From assembly GCA_963693085.1 (NCBI GenBank), contig OY856413.1, positions 537,372,879 to 537,436,878 on the forward strand: a stretch of DNA of 64,000 nucleotides, read 5' to 3'. Below are positions 49,855-61,304 of this stretch, one piece after another (the stretch's first letter is position 1; each line of letters opens with the position of its first letter). The notes beneath the pieces were generated by a model that was not told the DNA's origin, made no database searches, and saw only the letters and a program-made list of their open reading frames with translations. Source of the stretch: Alisma plantago-aquatica. Taxonomy: Eukaryota; Streptophyta; Magnoliopsida; Alismatales; Alismataceae. Made by a program: the position numbers and the translations under genes.

Positions 49855-50219
49855 TGCTAATTCACACAAATGCATCCCACTACACCTAATCAAACAATCT
49901 TAGTAAAGTATAGTATGTGTTTGATATATATTTTACATTGCAAACTCGTACAACTGCAACCTACTATACCCAAGCAAATTAGCCGTTAAGGTGTTGTGTG
50001 GTTCACAATCAAATCCGGATTGTGTGTTGTCTTTTTGCATCACGTAGACGCTAATCCCGATTAACCCAACTCATTTATGATCATGTTTTGTTTGACAAAA
50101 ACCGGATTAACTAATACCGTTTCAAATTCCGTAATCTTTTAATCTAGATCAAGTCTGCAGGATTTTGAAACCTAGTTCAGATTTATTGTCTTTTGTATTA
50201 TTTTGTTTTATACGCCGGA
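49855..50219. other. AT-rich low-repeat stretch with a diverged direct duplication
   Basis: Two similar segments follow each other (49855-49900 and 49935-49985; both read ATTGC.AA.TC..ACAA.TGCA.CC.ACTA). Then comes a stretch with palindromic AATCCGGATT near 50014 that may be the edge of an undefined DNA transposon. No gene seen. Confidence 0.5.
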
Positions 50220-51180
50220 ATGAAAAAACACGAGGTCAGCCAAACTGAAAGAGAGTGACGGGCTACCAATTTCATTTGCCCGCGCTACCAACCCTTCCAC
50301 CCTCGGAGCACCACAAGCGCGTCAGTTACAACGTTTCTCTCGCCCTCCTCGGTGCCCTTCTTCCTCTCTCCAACTAGCGGTCGCTTCTCCCGCCCGCTAC
50401 CCGCCGCAGTGCCACTCAACCTCCGTACTTACCAACTGTGTCCGGCCGCGCGCACCCGGCATGGACAACCACCACGGTGGAAGCCGGAGGCGCTTGTCTG
50501 TGGCGGTGCCGTGTGGTGGTTGACGTGAGTGCGACCGATGAAATAGACTGGAGAGAGGCCGAGAGACGGGAGGTTTTATGGTGGTGAAACGATCCTCTTA
50601 TATCTGCATGGATGGGGCGTAGCGTTGGACTTGAAACATCCCTTCGGATGTGGGCCGTGTGGTCACATCGACCAGTCTCCAAACCAAAGCTGACGTGCTG
50701 CCTGCCCAAAGAGGACGTACGTGACCGAAGGAGTGAATGCATTATTATATCGTGGTAGGTGGGGTTAGTTGCCATGCCTGCCGTTTTCCCGCTGCAGGTT
50801 TTGGGCAGGTTTAGGCATTATATTCGTTCGAGGTGTACTAGGGGGACGTTTGTTTAGCCGGATGTGGCTGGATTGGATCGGCTTTGTAAACTGACATAGT
50901 AAATTTTAAGTTTGGTTTGCTACAAAAGGAAAAATCTAAAAATGCAGGACTTTTAATTATAACTGGAACGCGCTTCGCGTTCCTCTTCCGCTCAGGCAGT
51001 TCCGTTGTTTCAGCTTTTGTTGGTTCCTCTGTCCTCGGCCGCTCTGGCCGGGCCAGTCCGTCCTCTTTTTTTGCCTTTCGCGGAACTGCCTCTCTCAGCT
51101 GTTGTTTCTTTCTCATTTGTAGCCGTTGTTATCTACCGTCCGTCCTCTCTCATCTGTGAAATATCGGCTTCAGTTCATCC
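50220..51180. other. CpG-rich island, possible captured gene or promoter fragment
   Basis: Here the composition changes to GC-rich with many CG dinucleotides (for example 50275-50480 and 51020-51080), unlike anything else in the window. Open frames exist on both strands (50416-50775 minus, 119 codons; 50838-51116 minus, 92; 50917-51159 plus, 80), overlap one another and show no domain I recognise. At 50838-50848 and 51273-51282 lie inverted CTAGGGGGACG / CGTCCCCTAG words that could bound a small DNA transposon, but no convincing TSD is visible. It could be a promoter plus first-exon fragment or a recent insertion not yet CpG-depleted. Confidence 0.45.
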
Positions 51181-51282
51181 TGCAAGCCAAAACTAAACTT
51201 TTGATTGATCGGATTACTTAAATTCCATATAATCCCACTTATGTACCTTTACAATCCCGAATTCATGAAAATCGTCCCCTAG

Positions 51283-52090
51283 GTCTGATCTAATTAATGC
51301 GGTCTAGATCTAAAATCATATCGAGCAATGTTTAGTGGTTTGATTATTTTTCCTTTCACCTAGACCTGACCAGATTAGTGGTAAGTTCAGGCAGGATTAA
51401 GCCAAGATGCAACTTTGTAATTTAATTTGAATTTGCCTAGTCTCATACCTTTTTTTTGCAGTACAACCTAAGAACACACAAAAATAATGATCAAATATTG
51501 GCATTATTATACAATTAATTTGAATTTATATTAGACTATTTGTGATGCTTAAATATATGTGTTGTGATATGAGATTATGAGGTGAACGCATCCTGGGTTA
51601 TTTTAAAGTTTGAAACATAATGAGACATGTCTATACTAAATATAAAAAAATAGATGCAACCATAATCATAGAGTAAATTCAAAAGATACATGCTTGTCCA
51701 TGTTAAAATTATATATTTTGAAACAAAGCAAGCATGCCTATTGAAAATAACTTGTCTGCATTATGAGTTATGGCATGCCATACCTAATGTGATCGATGTC
51801 GCACGCCATAGTAGCAAAGGAACTGGCCTCTTTTTAAAACTAAATTAGGTTACTTGTATGAGTTTGGTTTGAATTATCGCATTAACTACTTCACTTAATT
51901 ATGTTTTTCATGTGCTGTCATTATTTTTCTTTATTGACTTTTTGACAACGTATGACTTAGAAAAATAGTGTTGTATTGATGTTGTATATTACTTATATCG
52001 TTATACTCATGAAACATTAATACATACATTATGTAATACTATAGCATTGTTACATATTGGTCTGATTTTGTTCGAAAGGTCGGATGGATC
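51283..52090. other. AT-rich stretch, nothing recognised
   Basis: No long open frame, no match to the LTR families and no clear repeats. It precedes the LTR at 52091; its last bases GGATC are the candidate TSD of that element. Confidence 0.5.
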
Positions 52091-53471
52091 TGTAACATCC
52101 CTGACCTGGGTTATGCCTTAACCATGGGAGTTTTGCTTAAGTAAGTCATTTATATTCTTGTCTTTATCTTTTGAAAAATAATTAAGACTAAAGGAGAGCT
52201 TATGTTTCAATGTTGGACCTATTTGAATAATGTTGAAATAATATTTTACCTGTTTTGGACTAAAGTGCAATTTACCCAATTTAAGGGGTTACCTTGCAAA
52301 TGTTACATGATAAATGTTCCTCAAGTGTTATAGCATCATAAAAATGAGAATGATGCTGAGGTATGGCTTGTGGAAGCCTAACTTCCAAGAAAGAGCTTGT
52401 TTGAATAATGCATGTGTATTGAATGCTAGTTTTGGTGTAATTTGCAAATTACCCAAAATCTAGGGTTGAATATGTAAAATACCACTTTAAGAGTGTTCCT
52501 ACTATTTCTTGGTATCATTTAGGGAAAATAAAAAGAAAGGAGTGTCTTGTTTGAACTACTATTAAGGAGAGATAATCTTGATAATAAAATAATCAAGATT
52601 TAAGCATAATTGAAACCCGAAATTATTTTGTAGCAAAAATAAATATATTAATTAAAGTGCCCATCAACTAAAATGTTATGGTAGAAATCCTATAGTGGGA
52701 GTATGTCCAAATGCCTTGAGTGGCGCCGAAATATCCTAACTAGGTGAAGAAATCCACTCACATTTGTTAATTAAAAAGTAGTCCACTAAAAATAGATAAT
52801 AGTATTATAATGATTAAGGTGCTTAAGTGGTTACTTTTAATTCAAGGATAATTGAGAGGATATTAAGGGCGAGGAAGCTAGCTTTGGAAGCAATTAAGTG
52901 GAGGGGGCATGTGGCACCTAGAATGGGAGTTGAAGATTTTCCTCCTACTTTCTCTCTCTTAAAAATTCATATACATATACTCCATTTTTCACTTACTTGA
53001 ACGACTATTTTTGCAAACCACTTTCTTCCTTTGCTTTGGCCGACGACCAAGGAGCTTAGGAGTAGGAGGATAACGTTCCCCAAGCTTAAGGTAAGCTCCA
53101 TAATCATCTTCAACCTTGGATTGATGGTTGAAATCAGATTTCAACATTCATTTTTTTCTCTCTTCCATCCAATGCTCAACCTTGGCTATCTTTTGCATCA
53201 AAAGAGTTGGAAACGAACGTTGGATAGTTAAAGGAGCTTCTTTTACCATTAGAGACGAGAAGTTTGAAGCTTTGAAGCTACTTTGATGGCGGGTTATATA
53301 ACTTGAACCCATCAATGTTATTATTGATTTCAATTTCTCATCATACGTTGATCTTTTATTTCCTTCTTGAATAATTGATGAATTCATCATATATATGACA
53401 GCAAAATTTGGAGGTCTGAAGCTTGATGATGTTGACATCATCTTAGAAAACACCTCTAGATTGTCATTATT

Positions 53472-54374
53472 AAACGGTTTCAATTTTTGAGGACCAAACG
53501 GTCTCAAACCGTTTAGGGTTAAACAGTTTCAAAGTTGACTTGATCAAACTGTTTCATCTCTGAATTGACCAAATGGTCTCAAACCATTTGAGGACTAAAC
53601 AGTCTCAAACCATTTGAGGACCAAACGGTCTCAAACCGTTTAGGGTTGATCGATCTTCAAAACCATTTAAGGGTTGAACGGTTTCAACTCAATTGAATGA
53701 CCAAACGATTTCAAAGGAATCTTCAAGACTGTTTAAGGTCTAACAATTTTCAAACCATTTGAGGGATTAGAAACCAAGACCGTTTGAAGGTCTAAACGGT
53801 CTCAAACCGTTTGAAGGTTTAGAGACCAAGACCATTTTAAGGTCTAAACAGTCTCAAACCGTTTGAAAGTTTAGGGTCAGACCGTTTGAAGGTCTAAACG
53901 GTCTCAAACTGTTTGAGGGTTTAGAGACCAAGACCGTTTGGAGGTCTAAACGGTCTCAAACCGTTTGAAGGTTTAGAGACCAAGACTGTTTGAAGGTCTA
54001 AACGGTCTCAAACCATTTGAAGGTTTAGGGTTAGACCGTTTGAAGGTCTAAACTGTCTCAAACCGTTTGAGGGTTTAGAGACAAAGATCATTTGAAGGTC
54101 TAAACGGTCTCAAACCGTTTGAAGGTTTAGGGTCAGACCATTTGAAGGTCTAAACGGTCTCAAACCGTTTGAAGGTTTAGGGCCAAACAATTTGGAGGTT
54201 CAATTAGACCAAGACCGTTTAAGGTCTAACGGTCTTCAAACCATTTGAGGGATTAAAGACCAAGACCGTTTGAAGGTAGAAACGGTCTCAAACTGTTTGA
54301 AGGTTCAATTGGTTCAAATCATTTGAAGGTTCAATTGGTCCAAACCGTTTGAAGGTCCAATTGATTCAAACCAT
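53472..54374 (+). repeat. AAACGGT..ACCGTTT hairpin-unit array, about 51 bp period
   Basis: The unit contains AAACGGTCTCAAACCGTTT, a perfect short hairpin, followed by GAAGGTTTAGAGACCAAGACC. Starts of GGTCTAAACGGTCTC at about 53891, 53942, 53994, 54044, 54095 and 54146 give the period. Edges are degenerate. A diverged version is in the reverse LTR at 58698-59857. Confidence 0.9.
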
Positions 54375-54563
54375 GTAAGTACTAGTAAACCCATAAGTGG
54401 TTGAAGAGTATCTCAAGGTTGATTTACAATGGAAGTACTCCTAAGGTACTTAGGTAAATATTTACACTTAGAGTAATTGACATTTGATGGCTATGAATAC
54501 AAATAACTCAATACACTATGATAATAATAAGTGTATGTGTCTTGTGGAAAGGATGAGCCAACT

Positions 54564-54790
54564 TAATATAGGGTGATGTTATGTGAAACCCTAATATAGG
54601 GTGATGTTATGTGAAACCCTAATATAGGGTGATGTTATGTGAAACCCTAATATAGGGTGATATTATGAGAAACCCTAATATATGGTGATGTTATGTGAAA
54701 CCCTAATATAGGGTGATGTTATGTGAAACCCTAATATAGGGTGATGTTATGAGAAACCCTAATTGATATGAAAAGAGAAACCCTAATTGA
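54564..54790 (+). repeat. 28 bp telobox-bearing tandem array (7 copies)
   Basis: Unit GGGTGATGTTATGTGAAACC plus CTAATATA, nearly identical in seven copies from 54571, then degenerate AAACCCTAA units to 54800. Homologous to the 28 bp array at 57918-58306 read on the minus strand (both have TGTGAAACCCTA). Confidence 0.93.
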
Positions 54791-56101
54791 GATAAAATGG
54801 GAAACCCTAACTCTAATGAGGGATTAGTGGTTTTATCTTTGTATGGCATGGTGTTGATATGTGATTGTTATGATTGCTGATATGTATACTAACCATGCAG
54901 GTATCATGAGAATGATGACCATAGACAGGTATGAGCTATGATGTTTTATTTGTTGAAAATTTTTAATGAGCCTTGTGAGCCATTATTTTATTGTTGCCTA
55001 GTGAGAGGTGATAAGAAGTTGAATATGCCTGGTGAGCTATGTGAGATGCTTGTATAACATAACAAGTATCATGAATACCTTGGTCAGATGACCTGGAGGT
55101 ATTAGTTACCTGATAAGTGGCAACCTTGTTTAGTGATGAACTAAGGGTTTGAATACCCAGATCCAATGAACATGATGATGATATTTGATGAAGGGTGTGA
55201 ATTCCTAGTGATGAGATAAGGGATTGAGATCCCAATGTTCTATAAAGTTTTGAAAGGCACTTGATAGAAGTATTACATGTTTCTTTGTAGCAATTGTCAT
55301 TATAATTCCTGTTTGAAATCTTGATTGATGCTAAAAGAATATGGTAATGTACTTAAATAGTCAAGTGGAATATTATCATGTAGAGCCTTGGCCATAGATC
55401 CATCATCGTCAATAGTTGGTTATGGTGAAACTGGTTTTCATGTGGGAACTCCTGGAATGCATATTTTTGAATATGTGGGGGTAATGGGATAATATATCCT
55501 TACACCTCATAGGAATGACTGCATGCCATATCTTATGCACAGGAATGGTTATGGACCATATCCCAATAAGAGTATGGCTATGGACCATTACTCCACAATA
55601 CCAGACATTGGCTACGGGCCATATCCTGAAGAGAGTATATGCTACGGGCTATAACTCTATAGCGAAGTTGCCAGTATACCCTAGAAAGCTATTTAGCAGT
55701 GACACTAGTTGTCCTGCATGAGGTCTCGCACTGACCGAGACAGATGAGGTCATGGAGTCTGGCTCTTCCATCGACCTAGGTATGGAACCGATGCTTTACG
55801 CCGTCATGGTCGGTTGGAGTATGAGCGGTATACCTCATCTCCTCAGGGCATAAGTGTGATTGTAAAATGTAATCAGCCGTGTAGCGTATTTGTTTAAGGA
55901 TGAAATATGGAGAACATTGGTTGATGTTACATTGCTTATTATATCCTAAATGGATACATGTTATACATGTTCTTCATATTCCTTATTAAATTAATGATAT
56001 TGCTCTATTATGCTTAAATAGTGATTTATCCTGCTTATTAATAATACAGAATCCTCTGCTCAGTTTGTTACTATTTATCTGCAATGAAAATATTTCTGGA
56101 A

Positions 56102-56117
56102 GAGAGTTATATCTCTC
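56102..56117 (+). promoter_or_regulatory. Conserved 16 bp giant-LTR motif
   Basis: GAGAGTTATATCTCTC, 26 bases before the point where the reverse LTR inserted. Confidence 0.7.
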
Positions 56118-56647
56118 GCTGGGAAAATTTCAATTGTCTCACTGTCACAACCGTCTCGCGAAAACATGATTAACTAATGCGGAAGCGTTCATCAAGCAGC
56201 GGATTAGCGAAAATCACTAAAAATTAAAACTTTTTTGCAAAGAGATTCACACATAGGAAATCTTTTCCAACAAATGCCATTGTATATCATATACATTCTG
56301 TTTCAAACGTACATATCATGTACCATCTCTTTCCAGAGACTACATCATCAGCTGCCTTATAAACATATATGCAGGCAGCATACAAATCTCGAGGCATCGA
56401 GCCAAAACCTCAGACTGATATATCAAAAACACTGACTAAAAACTCCGAGGACCTGAGAGTACAGAGACGACACATAGGACTACTATCTATATGAGTAGAC
56501 AGACAATATCTCCACCTGAGATCTTATTGATGTCCATGTTGTTGTTGTTGCTGCTGCTCTTTCCCTGTTCTAGGGTTTCTGCTCTGCCTTTCATGCATAC
56601 CTAAAAATGTTTCCCACGGGGGTGAGACAATTGTAAATTGCCCCAGC

Positions 56648-56663
56648 GAGAGATATAACTCTC
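56648..56663 (-). promoter_or_regulatory. Conserved 16 bp giant-LTR motif
   Basis: GAGAGTTATATCTCTC on the minus strand, about 505 bases before the LTR end at 56143. Confidence 0.7.
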
Positions 56664-56967
56664 CGCCAGAAACATTGTTATAGCAGATTATGAAATTAAA
56701 CTGAGCAGGGGTTACTTTTACATTAATAGGCAGAATTATTCTTCATAGAACAGAATAAGAAAATCTCCATTTTCAATAAGAGCATTGCATCTACCCATGG
56801 TAGACTCATAGTTCATCCATCTACTTGTAATGAATACAACAGATATGAATAATCATCAATGAACTATAGATATATAACAGAAATGTAACATCAGCCAAGT
56901 TCTCTAGCATAACTTATTAACACAAATGCTACAAAGAAACATGATACTTGTTACCCAAGCATCACAC

Positions 56968-57430
56968 ATGGCTCACAAGGCCATTCATATCTTGTCACCT
57001 CTCACTAGGCAACAACTTATTCACATGGCTCACAAGGCCATTCACATCTTGTCACCTCTCACTAGGCAACAACTTATTCACATGGTTCATAAGGCCATTC
57101 ACATCTTGTCACCTCTCACTAGGCAACAACTTATTCACATGGCTCACAAGGCCATTCACATCTTGTCACCTCTCACTAGGCAACAACTTATTCACATGGC
57201 TCACAAGGCCATTCACATCTTGCCACCTCTCACTAGGCAACAACTTATTCACATGGTTCATAAGGCCATTCACATCTTGTCACCTCTCACTAGGCAACAA
57301 CTTATTCACATGGCTCACAAGGCCATTCACATCTTGTCACCTTTCACTAGGCAACAACTTATTCACATGGTTCATAAGACCATTCACATCTTGTCACCTC
57401 TCACTAGGCAACAACTTATTCACATGGTTC
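56968..57430 (-). repeat. 57 bp tandem array (8 copies)
   Basis: Unit starts fall at 56968 and every 57 bases to 57367, with very few differences. The unit (TCTCACTAGGCAACAACTT inside) exists once in the host LTR near 54970-55030. Because 57 is a multiple of three, two plus-strand frames stay open through it (176 and 178 codons); these are not genes. Confidence 0.95.
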
Positions 57431-57917
57431 ATAAAATCCGTACACATTATTACTTTTATTAAGCAACAACAACATTAACGCACAAAAAGCCAATCAACAT
57501 TTATTATATAAATGTCACTGCCCAAAACTTGGCTATATTCATCATCTCATCATACCTGCATGGTTATTAGGCATGATAACAGTCATACAAGATATTCATC
57601 ACATCATGTGATACAATAGTAACACCATCATTCCTTAACCAGGAATTAGGGTTCACTATCAAACAGGGCTTATCATTCCCTTTTCCCCAAATTAGGGTTA
57701 GGGTTCCCCATTTCTCATTAATTCAGACCCTCTTGAATTAACCAACTTTATCTTGTATTAAGGTATTTCCCCTCTTAATACATTCCATCACAGAATACTC
57801 ACCCTTAGCATATAATGCATAGGCCACACATTAGAATTGTCCAGCTATCTCACATGATATGGACTTATCTTAGTTTAAGGCATAACTTTATTATAAAGTT
57901 GCCTATAAACAATCGCA

Positions 57918-58306
57918 ATGATACACCCTCAACTAGGGTTTCACAAGGATACACCTCAACCATGGTTCACAATGATACACCCTCCACTAGGGTTTCACAA
58001 GGATACACCCTCAACTAGGGTTTCACAAGGATACACCCTCAACCAGGGTTCATAAGGATACACCCTCAACTAGGGTTTCACGAGGATACACCCTCAACCA
58101 GGGTTCACAATGATACACCCTCCACTAGGGTTTCACAAGGTTACACCATCAACCAGGGTTCAAAATGATACACCCTCCACTAGGGTTTCACAAGGTTACA
58201 CCCTCAACCAGGGTTTATAAGGATACACCCTCAACTAGGGTTTCACAAGGATACACCCTCAACCAGGGTTCATAAGGATACACCCTCAACTAGGGTTTAC
58301 TAATCA
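57918..58306 (-). repeat. 28 bp tandem array with AAACCCTAG core (about 14 copies)
   Basis: Plus-strand unit GGATACACCCTCAACTAGGG plus TTTCACAA; alternating variants (CAACTAGGGTTT, CAACCAGGGTT, CCACTAGGGTTT) suggest higher-order duplication. Confidence 0.92.
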
Positions 58307-58697
58307 TGTATTGGATTCATGCATTTGTTATGCATTATTGATTAGTACCATTAAGGGTATCTCTCACCTAATTACATTAGGTTTCCAAAAAGGTTTGATC
58401 AATCGGACCTTCAATAACATGGGGTGTCCAATTGAATTAGGGTATCCAATGTTGATTCCTTCAATCATTGAATTCATGGAACCAATCATCAATTGGGCTT
58501 ATACGCATACTTCAATTGAGTTTAATAGGTCAACCTTAAACTGATTTGACCCTCAATTGACCCTAAATTGATCATCAATTAGGGTTTCATTCAATTGAAT
58601 TAGGGTTTGGAATCGAAGATCCAACAACACTCATCAATGCAAGATTGGTTACTTTGAAACTATTGAACCATTATCCAAATTGGGTATGACCTGACCC

Positions 58698-59857
58698 CAA
58701 ACGGTCTTGAGGTCGTTTGTATGACCTCCAAACGGTCTTGAGACCGTTTGCCCATCATATCACTCAAATCCAAGCCATCCAATTAAGGTTTGAATCATTG
58801 GATTGATCACCAAATCAGCATTGCATTGTATAACAACTTGGTACCTTTAGACCTTCAAACACCTAACCATACTCAACCCTAGACCTCCAAACGGTCTTGG
58901 GTGACCACCAAACGGTCTTGAGACCGTTTGGATGAGTCCCAAAAGGTCTTGAGACCGTTTGGATGAGTCCCAAACGGTCTTGAGACCGTTTGCCCATCCA
59001 ACCTTTGGACTCTAGTGAAAATTCATCAAGGTTTGGTCTATTGAGTTGATCAACACATCAATACTTAATTGAAATATGATTTGGTACCTTTAGACCTTCA
59101 ATTGGTCAACTATACTTGACCCCAGACCTCCAAACGGTCTTGAGGTGACCCCAAACGGTCTTGAGACCGTTTGGATGATCCCTCAAATGGTCTTGAGACC
59201 GTTTGGGCTAATCAACCCAAAATCTCAAATTAGCTCATTGTGATTTCAGCACTGATTTCAATTAGGGTTAGCCCAATTGATTAGCCTTCAACTCATGACT
59301 CGTTTGGAAGTAATCCATCAAATTTGGTGATTCATTAACCAACATCATTAGGAACAGTAATATCAAACGTTCAATGCTTGGTCAGCTCCACCAAACGGTC
59401 TTGAAACCGTTTTCCCAAAAGGGTCAATTAAATCAGATTGAAAATCAGCACTTAATCCAATTAGGTTTCCCTAATTGATTAGGCTTCAACTCACGATTCC
59501 TTTGGAGTTAATCCATCAAATTTTGAGAGTTATTAACCAACATCATTAGGAACAGGAATCTCAAACGTTCAACGCTTGGTCAACCATCTCAAACGGTTTT
59601 GAAACCGTTTTCCCAAACAGGTCCAGTTAATCAGGTTGAAAATCAGCATTTAATTCAATTTGATTTGCCTAATTGATTGGCCTTCAACTCACGATTCCTT
59701 TGGAGTTAACCCCTAAAATTTGGAGGGTCATTATTCTACATAATTAGGAACAAGATTCCCAAACGGTCAACACTTTTTCAACCATATCAAACGGTCTTGA
59801 AACCGTTTGCTCCCAAACGGTTTCAAACCGTTTGCCCTTAAACGGTTTGCTGAAACC
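58698..59857 (-). repeat. Dispersed AAACGGTCTTGAGACCGTTT hairpin units
   Basis: Clusters of AAACGGTCTTGAGACCGTTT (a perfect 20 bp palindrome-like hairpin) at 58698-58750, 58889-58992, 59131-59205, 59393-59410, 59590-59610 and 59788-59857, separated by AATTGATTAGCCTTCAACTC-type spacers. Confidence 0.88.
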
Positions 59858-61304
59858 GCATAGCCAATCAAATTAAAACGATTTGGAATAGCTATCAAAA
59901 CCATTTGGCTTGGTAATTTTCTTTGGATAAGCATATAGGATGATGTCATCATCCCCTTCCTTCGAACAACCAAGAACAGCAACCGTTCTTGATGGAAATT
60001 GCAGCAAAGAAACAAGAGTGTATCAAATTGAAGAAATCAATCAACAAAGCATAGAGAATTGATGCAATAGCAATGTTTAAGGGTTTGAGTTATAAAACCC
60101 GCCTCCAATTGAGCTCCAAAGCTCCAAGCTCACACCATTAATGGTGGATGAAGCTCTAGCAACTACCCCTAGGCTCGTCCTCAAGCTTTTGATTGCAACA
60201 GTTGGCTAGGGTTGAAGAGGAGATCGAAATAAGAAGGAATCCATAATTTATTTTCGTTTCCACCATGAAATCAAGGAGAACGAAGGTCAAGGGCTTACCC
60301 ACAGGTTGGGGACGTGCTCCCTGCTCCTCCCTAGCTCCTTGGTCGGTTTTGCAAGCAAGGGGAAGAAGAAAATCCGAAAAAGGCCTTGGTTTGGGCTTGG
60401 AAATGGCACTTTTATAAAGAAATTGATGAGAGAGAATATGCCTTATAAAAATCCAATTAATCCAAAAATTATGGCCGCCTCTTCCCCCTCAACTCCATGG
60501 ATACGAGGCATATACCTTTGCCTTTAATTATCCTTCATTATCCTCAATTTAAAGAAAAGCAAATCAAGCACCTTAATGCTTATTATATTAATATCCCATA
60601 TGTGAGTGGAAATTACTTTTCTTTATAAGAAGGTGAGTGGAATTTCACCTACTTAAGATATTTTCTTCCTTATCTTGGCAAAGGAACGTCCATCCTTATT
60701 CAAAATCAACCCAAAACATTTTGGTTGAAATCCCTTCAATTATTTTTATTCATTTTTGCCCTAAATTGAATTAGGGTTTCAATTAGGATTAAATCTTGAT
60801 TATTTTAATATCAAGATTCTCTCTCCTCCATCTTAATTCAAATGAGAAGTAACTATCATTTTCTTTACTCTACATGATGCCAAGAAACATTAGGGACTTT
60901 ATTGAAGTGGTAATTTTCATATTGAACCCTATAGTTTGGGTAAATTACACTTTTCACCAAAACTAGGTTTTAATGCACAACATTGCTTTACAAGCTTAAT
61001 CTTGGTGCCCAAGCTTGTGGAAACCATACCTCTACATGACATTCATTATTATGATGTCTTAACATCAGAGGAACATCTTATCATGAAACATTTGCAAGTT
61101 AACCCCTCGACTTGGGTAATTTGCACTTTAGTCCAAAATAAGCAAACATTGCTTCAACATTGCTCAAACAAGACCAAAATTGAAACATAAGTTTCTTATG
61201 AGGCCTAATTACTTTTCCCAAGATTAGATTAAGAATCTACTCAACCTTATTAGACAAAAAATCTAGGGTTAATTCATAACCCAGGTCAGGGATGTTACAC
61301 TCAC

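Larger units (their letters stand above)
52091..56142 (+). mobile_element. Giant 5' LTR of the forward Ty3/gypsy element, first part
   Basis: Starts TGTAACATCCCTGACCTGGG. It is interrupted after 56142 by a reverse solo LTR and resumes at 61305. Together the two parts make about 4.5 kb. A donor-like AAGGTAAGC is at 53088-53096, the acceptor-like CCATGCAG/GT at 54893-54902, two tandem arrays lie between them, and the 16 bp motif is at 56102-56117. Open frames at 53031-53507 and 54963-55721 are LTR sequence. Confidence 0.93.
56143..61299 (-). mobile_element. Solo giant LTR inserted in opposite orientation (5.2 kb)
   Basis: Plus-strand ends are TGTCACAACC and GGATGTTACA (minus strand TGTAACATCCC..GTTGTGACA), 5,157 bp. 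A 5 bp duplication CTCAC flanks it (56138-56142, 61300-61304), and the host LTR reads on from one side to the other. No internal region is left. It is the same subfamily as the host LTR: the first 20 bases match exactly, and TTTTGGACTAAAGTGCAA is shared at 61123-61140 and 52254-52270. It carries a 57 bp array, a 28 bp array and an AAACGGT array. A donor-like GGGTAAGCC is at about 60292-60300 and an acceptor-like TGCAGGT at 57554-57560. Confidence 0.95.

Noticed and set aside
50416..51159. Protein-coding gene in the GC-rich island
   Set aside because: Overlapping frames on both strands, no recognised domain and no clear splice or start context; kept as an unassigned island.
50838..51282. Small DNA transposon bounded by CTAGGGGGACG and CGTCCCCTAG
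   Set aside because: Inverted words are short and imperfect and no matching target duplication flanks them; reported only as a possibility.
54564..54800. Chromosome end or true telomere tract
   Set aside because: AAACCCTAA occurs within a 28 bp unit and as doublets only; no long perfect (TTTAGGG)n, so these are interstitial motifs.
56926..57478. Two overlapping open frames of 176-178 codons, the longest after the RT frame
   Set aside because: They arise from eight copies of a 57 bp unit, whose length is divisible by three; a second frame is equally open and there is no initiation or domain evidence.
56968..58306. CRISPR-like repeat-spacer array
   Set aside because: Units are contiguous tandem repeats without unique spacers, in a plant retrotransposon LTR.
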